Below the pieces are notes generated by a model. The model had not been told where the DNA came from. It was given only the letters and a program-made list of their open reading frames with translations, and did not search any database. Positions 60,335-64,000 of a DNA stretch of 64,000 bases are shown here, one piece after another. The stretch comes from Salinispora tropica CNB-440 (GTDB lineage Bacteria > Actinomycetota > Actinomycetes > Mycobacteriales > Micromonosporaceae), in NCBI RefSeq assembly GCF_000016425.1, contig NC_009380.1:4654144-4718143 (forward strand). The letters run 5' to 3'. The position numbers were made by a program, and so were the translations under genes. Position 1 is the first letter of the stretch. Each line of letters opens with the position of its first letter.

Positions 60335-62992
60335 TTGTCAACTGTCGCCATTGAAACCGACGTTACAAAATGGCGAGCTATGGGGGCCAAGGCGTCCAAT
60401 CTGGCGGCGATGAGGAACCTTGGTGTTCATGTTCCGCGCTGGAGCGCAGTTTCCAGCGATGTCTTCACCGCCTTCCTGGAACGCGTCGAAGGCATCGACG
60501 TGTTGCTGACCCAGGGCACCGAGGAACCGGAGCGCGTCGCGGCCGAGGTCACCCGACGGATGCGGGCGACCGTGCTCCCCGACCACCTCGCCGACCCGAT
60601 CCAGGCGGCGTACCAGGCCGCCGGCGGCGGCCGGGTCGCGGTGCGCTCGTCCGGCCTGGAGGAGGACGGCGACAGGTACTCCTTCGCCGGCCAGTTCGAC
60701 ACCTTCCTCAACGTCAGCGAGGCCGACGAGGTCCTGGACCGGGTCAAGGACTGCTGGGCATCGGCCTTCTCAGCGCGCTCGCTGACCTACCGTCTGCGCA
60801 ACGGCCTGCCACTGCGCGCGACCGGCATGGGGGTACTCATCCAACAGATGGTGCGCTCGGAGGTCAGCGGCGTGTTGTTCACCGCCGATCCGGCTACCGG
60901 TGCCGGCGACCGGTACGTGGTCAGCGCTGTCTACGGCCTCGGCGAGGGCATCGTCTCCGGCGCTGTCGACGCGGACACCGCGACCCTCGAAGCGGCCACC
61001 GGTACGGTTCTGGCGACCGAGCTCGGCGACAAGTCGGAGCGCTACGAGCCCGCGGCCGGCGGCGGCGTCGAAGCCGTCGAGGTACCGGACGCTGACCGGG
61101 CGCAGCTGTCGCTCGACCGGGTCGACCTTGGCACGTTGTGGGAGGCAGGCCGCGCCATCAGCGACGCCTTCGGTGCACCGCAGGACATCGAGTGGGCGGT
61201 CGCGGACGGCCAGCTGTGGATCCTGCAGAGCCGACCGATCACCACCGTGCCGACCGCGAGCAGGCCGGTGGGTGAGCTACGGATCTGGGACAATTCGAAC
61301 ATCGTGGAGAGCTTCCGGGGAATCACGTCCCCGCTGACCTTCACGTTCGCCTCGACGGTCTACGGCGCGGTGTACGAGAGCTATGCCCGATCCCTGCACG
61401 TGCCCGAGAAGCAGCTCGCGCAGATGCACGAGTGGTTGCCCGCGCTACTCGGCAGCTTCCACGGTCGCGTCTACTACAACCTCATCAACTGGTACCGCCT
61501 ACAGCGGATCGCGCCCTTCTACGATGTCAACCGCAAGCTGCTCGAGGTCGCCATGGGCGTGGACGAGGCGCTGCCGGACGAGATCGCCGAAGGGCTGTAC
61601 CCGTACGAGTTCGACTCGGCCTGGCAACGCCGACGCGCACGAGTTGTCACCTACACGACCTTCTTCTGGAAGTACCTGCGCATGGACCGTGACGTCACGC
61701 GGTTCGTCGCCTACTTCTACGAGCAGTACGCGATCTTCGACAAGCGCGACTACGCCGCGATGCCCGCCGACGAGGTGTACCGGGCGTTCCAGGACCTGAT
61801 CCGCAGCCTGAACAGGCGGTGGGGTCCGATGCAGATGCTCGACTCCACGATTCTGCTGTCGATGGGCATCCTCACGATGCTCGGCCGGCGGTGGCTGCCG
61901 CACGCCCCCGAGTGGCTGACGTGGGCCGCCGCTCGGCCCGGCGCCGACGTGGAGTCCGCCGAGCCGGCCCGCGAGTTGGCCGCGCTGGCGGCCACCGTCA
62001 AGGCCGACGACGAGTTGCGCCACCTGGTGACGGAGACCGACCCGGCGGCGATACCCGGCGCGCTCGCGGCTGCCGGGCACACCACCTTGCTCGCGGCCGT
62101 CGACGCCTACGTGGAGGCGCACGGCTACCGCAGCCCCGACGAGCTCAAGCTGGAGGTGCCGGACCTACACGAGGATCCGTCGAGTCTGTACCTGATGCTG
62201 CGCGACGCGCTACAGGCTCCGCCGGAGACAACGAGCGGCGACAGCGCGCAGGAATATCTCGACCAGCACCTGCGGGGGCCGCGACGCTGGATCTACGAAC
62301 TGACCCGCCGCAAGGTGTCTCGGTCACTGGCGGCGCGCGAGCGGCTGCGGTTCTGCCGGACGAAGGCGTTCGGCTCGGCCAAGCGGATGCTTCGCGCACT
62401 CGGCCGGCACCTGCAGCAGGTCGGGGCGATCGAGCGGTTCGAGGACGTGTTCCTGCTGCGCCTCGACGAGCTTGCCGGGGCATACGAGGGCAAGATCGCT
62501 CACGACGAGCTACGCGACATCGTGGCGGCGCGTCGGCGCACGCAGGACCGACAGGCAACGATGTCCGCCCCACCGCGCTTCCGGACGTACGGCGCGCCCT
62601 ACTGGGAGGGCAATCTCGAGGCCGCCGGTTGGAGCGTCGGCCGGGCCACCCGCACCGGCGTCGGTGAACTGCGCGGGACACCATCGTCCCCGGGCGTCAC
62701 GACCGGGCGGGTCGTCGTCACGACGCGACCTCAGGACGTCAACGGCGGCATCATCGTGGCCTACAGCACCGACCCGGGGTGGGTCGCCGCACTACCGTCA
62801 GCGACCGGACTGATCATCGAGCGGGGAAGCCCGCTGACCCACGTCGCGATCGTGGCGCGCGAGCTGGGCGTGCCGACGATCGTCAAGGCCAAGGGTGCCA
62901 CCCAGGAACTGGAGACCGGCATGACCGTCCGGATGGACGGCGGCACCGGCACGATCACGATCCTCAACGACACGGAGGGGACGTCCGCGTGA
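60335..62992 (+). CDS. PEP-synthase/rifampin phosphotransferase-like enzyme
   Basis: 885 residues from TTG 60335, next to AGGAGGAAGG; no better start is in frame. The N-terminal ATP-grasp domain (1-310) has GAKASNLAAM, VAVRSSGLEEDGDRYSFAGQ and the final DIEWAVADGQLWILQSRPI. A central substrate domain of about 430 residues follows (WDNSNIVESFRGITSPLTF). The swivelling His domain is at the end (ERGSPLTHVAIVARELGVPT, with the phosphorylatable His). This order and length match rifampin phosphotransferase rather than true PEP synthase, so ATP-driven phosphorylation of a small molecule is expected. The next gene overlaps its stop by 4 bases. Confidence 0.85.
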   Translation: MSTVAIETDVTKWRAMGAKASNLAAMRNLGVHVPRWSAVSSDVFTAFLERVEGIDVLLTQGTEEPERVAAEVTRRMRATVLPDHLADPIQAAYQAAGGGRVAVRSSGLEEDGDRYSFAGQFDTFLNVSEADEVLDRVKDCWASAFSARSLTYRLRNGLPLRATGMGVLIQQMVRSEVSGVLFTADPATGAGDRYVVSAVYGLGEGIVSGAVDADTATLEAATGTVLATELGDKSERYEPAAGGGVEAVEVPDADRAQLSLDRVDLGTLWEAGRAISDAFGAPQDIEWAVADGQLWILQSRPITTVPTASRPVGELRIWDNSNIVESFRGITSPLTFTFASTVYGAVYESYARSLHVPEKQLAQMHEWLPALLGSFHGRVYYNLINWYRLQRIAPFYDVNRKLLEVAMGVDEALPDEIAEGLYPYEFDSAWQRRRARVVTYTTFFWKYLRMDRDVTRFVAYFYEQYAIFDKRDYAAMPADEVYRAFQDLIRSLNRRWGPMQMLDSTILLSMGILTMLGRRWLPHAPEWLTWAAARPGADVESAEPARELAALAATVKADDELRHLVTETDPAAIPGALAAAGHTTLLAAVDAYVEAHGYRSPDELKLEVPDLHEDPSSLYLMLRDALQAPPETTSGDSAQEYLDQHLRGPRRWIYELTRRKVSRSLAARERLRFCRTKAFGSAKRMLRALGRHLQQVGAIERFEDVFLLRLDELAGAYEGKIAHDELRDIVAARRRTQDRQATMSAPPRFRTYGAPYWEGNLEAAGWSVGRATRTGVGELRGTPSSPGVTTGRVVVTTRPQDVNGGIIVAYSTDPGWVAALPSATGLIIERGSPLTHVAIVARELGVPTIVKAKGATQELETGMTVRMDGGTGTITILNDTEGTSA

Positions 62993-64000
62993 CCACCACC
63001 CTGGCTTTCAGCGATGTGCGCAACTGGCTGGTCGATCCCCGGACCGACAAGGGGATCCGGTTCCTCGGTGACGGAGGCGACTGGGACTACCACTCGTACG
63101 CGGACCTGTCTCTCGCGGCACGACGCAGCGCGGCGGCGATGACCGCTGCCGGCGCCCAGCCCGGGGAGGTGGTCTGCCTGCTCATGCCGACGAGCTACCC
63201 GACGCTCTGCGCGTACTTCGGGGCCTGGGCCGCGGGCCTCACCCCCTGCATGATCACCCCACCCAGTCTCACCAGCAGCACCGAGTACGTCGAGCTCGTC
63301 TCGAGCATTCTGCGTCGGGCGCAACCGGTACTGATGATCACCACCGAGCGCTACCAGGACATCGCCGACTCGGCTCTGGCCGCGGCGGACCTGCCCGGCC
63401 GCGCCTTTCTACACAGGGAGGCAGAGGAACCGGTCGAGGTTCCCAAAGCCGGCCCCGACGACCTGGCGATCCTCCAGTTCACCTCCGGCTCCACCGGCGT
63501 CCCGCGAGGAGTGCCGGTCACCTGGCAGAACCTCGCCGTCAACGTCTCCTGCACCCGGGCGTGGAGCGCCTGGGGCGAGGACGACTCGGTGGCCTCCTGG
63601 CTGCCGCTCTATCACGACATGGGCCTCGTCGGCACGCTACTCGCCGCCGTCTGTAGTCAGGCCGACCTGTGGCTGATGCAGCCCGCGCAGTTCCTGCGCG
63701 ACCCGGGCAGATGGTTGGAGTGCATGACCCGGGCCACGATCACGGCCGCGCCGCCGTTCGCATACGAGTACGCGGTGGAGCGGATCTCCGCAGAGCGGAT
63801 CGCCAGCTGGGACCTGTCCGGATGGCGGACCGCGTTCGTCGGCGCGCAGACCATCAACCCCGCGGTGCTCGACAGCTTCGTGGAGGCTACCGCCGCTGCG
63901 GGCTTCAACCGCGGCACGCTCACCCCTGCCTTCGGGATGGCGGAGACGACGCTCGGGGTAACCGGCACTGACCACGGTGTCCCTCCGCTGGTGGTGCAGG
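62989..64000 (+). CDS. Fatty-acyl-AMP ligase-like adenylating enzyme, 3' end outside window
   Basis: 337 residues are visible from GTG 62989 (overlapping GTGA). Adenylation motifs: LQFTSGSTGVPRGVPVTWQNL (A3), WLPLYHDMGLVGTLL (A4, with the HDMGL typical of FAAL enzymes) and FGMAETTLGV (A5). FAALs activate fatty or short acids as acyl-AMP for transfer to carrier proteins. With the coupled phosphotransferase this suggests the opening of a natural-product cluster. The substrate cannot be deduced. Confidence 0.85.
   Translation, partial: MTTTLAFSDVRNWLVDPRTDKGIRFLGDGGDWDYHSYADLSLAARRSAAAMTAAGAQPGEVVCLLMPTSYPTLCAYFGAWAAGLTPCMITPPSLTSSTEYVELVSSILRRAQPVLMITTERYQDIADSALAAADLPGRAFLHREAEEPVEVPKAGPDDLAILQFTSGSTGVPRGVPVTWQNLAVNVSCTRAWSAWGEDDSVASWLPLYHDMGLVGTLLAAVCSQADLWLMQPAQFLRDPGRWLECMTRATITAAPPFAYEYAVERISAERIASWDLSGWRTAFVGAQTINPAVLDSFVEATAAAGFNRGTLTPAFGMAETTLGVTGTDHGVPPLVVQ

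Overview
The window is high-GC actinobacterial DNA. Gene content (System II cytochrome c maturation, glutamate-1-semialdehyde aminomutase, tandem-HAMP hybrid kinases, PP2C/STAS switching proteins, ISs of actinomycete type) suggests a Micromonosporaceae genome such as Salinispora or Micromonospora. The genus is an inference from style, not from a marker gene.

Region 1 (1-33.4 kb) looks like ordinary chromosome. A minus-strand operon-like run carries hemL, a histidine phosphatase, resA, ccdA, resB and ccsB, followed by a UbiD-type decarboxylase cut by the window edge: heme, cytochrome c and menaquinone functions together. Next comes a signalling block (STAS protein, output-less receiver, very long tandem-HAMP hybrid kinase, and a PP2C phosphatase with its own ATPase domain). 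It is followed by oligopeptidase B, threonine dehydratase, an MFS/GntR divergent pair, a small PP2C, a DHA2 exporter, a Tat-exported FAD oxidase, a PEBP protein, a methyltransferase/membrane-protein pair, an FhuF iron reductase under a probable iron box, an HTH-peptide deformylase fusion, a flavohemoprotein and a CPBP protease. The block ends in tRNA-Ser(GCU) and tRNA-Arg(ACG).

Region 2 (33.47-56.93 kb) is a genomic island integrated at tRNA-Arg. The 3' part of the tRNA plus downstream DNA is repeated at 56927 (76 identical bases, then about 220 similar bases). Cargo includes a DddA-like (SCP1.201) deaminase toxin with an overlapping Imm1-like immunity gene, an S1-domain protein, a DUF4279 protein, and a divergent ABC exporter / two-component system ending in a 43-residue secreted peptide. 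The island is heavily invaded: an IS630 with a passenger gene that splits an XRE regulator, an IS481-like element, a complete 6.2-kb Tn3-family transposon (37-bp inverted repeats, 5-bp target duplication TTCCT) carrying an SDR and a WYL regulator, and a three-layer nest in which an IS5 element sits in a group II intron that sits in the terminal repeat of an ISL3 element.

Region 3 (56.9-64 kb) starts with the second att-like repeat, a second frameshifted IS481-like copy and an ISAs1 fragment with a nonsense codon. After a gene-poor stretch it opens into what looks like the start of a biosynthetic cluster: a rifampin-phosphotransferase-like PEP-synthase-type enzyme overlapping a fatty-acyl-AMP-ligase-like gene that runs off the window. 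The repeated att-proximal sequence suggests two related elements in tandem at the same tRNA. No integrase gene was recognised inside the window.
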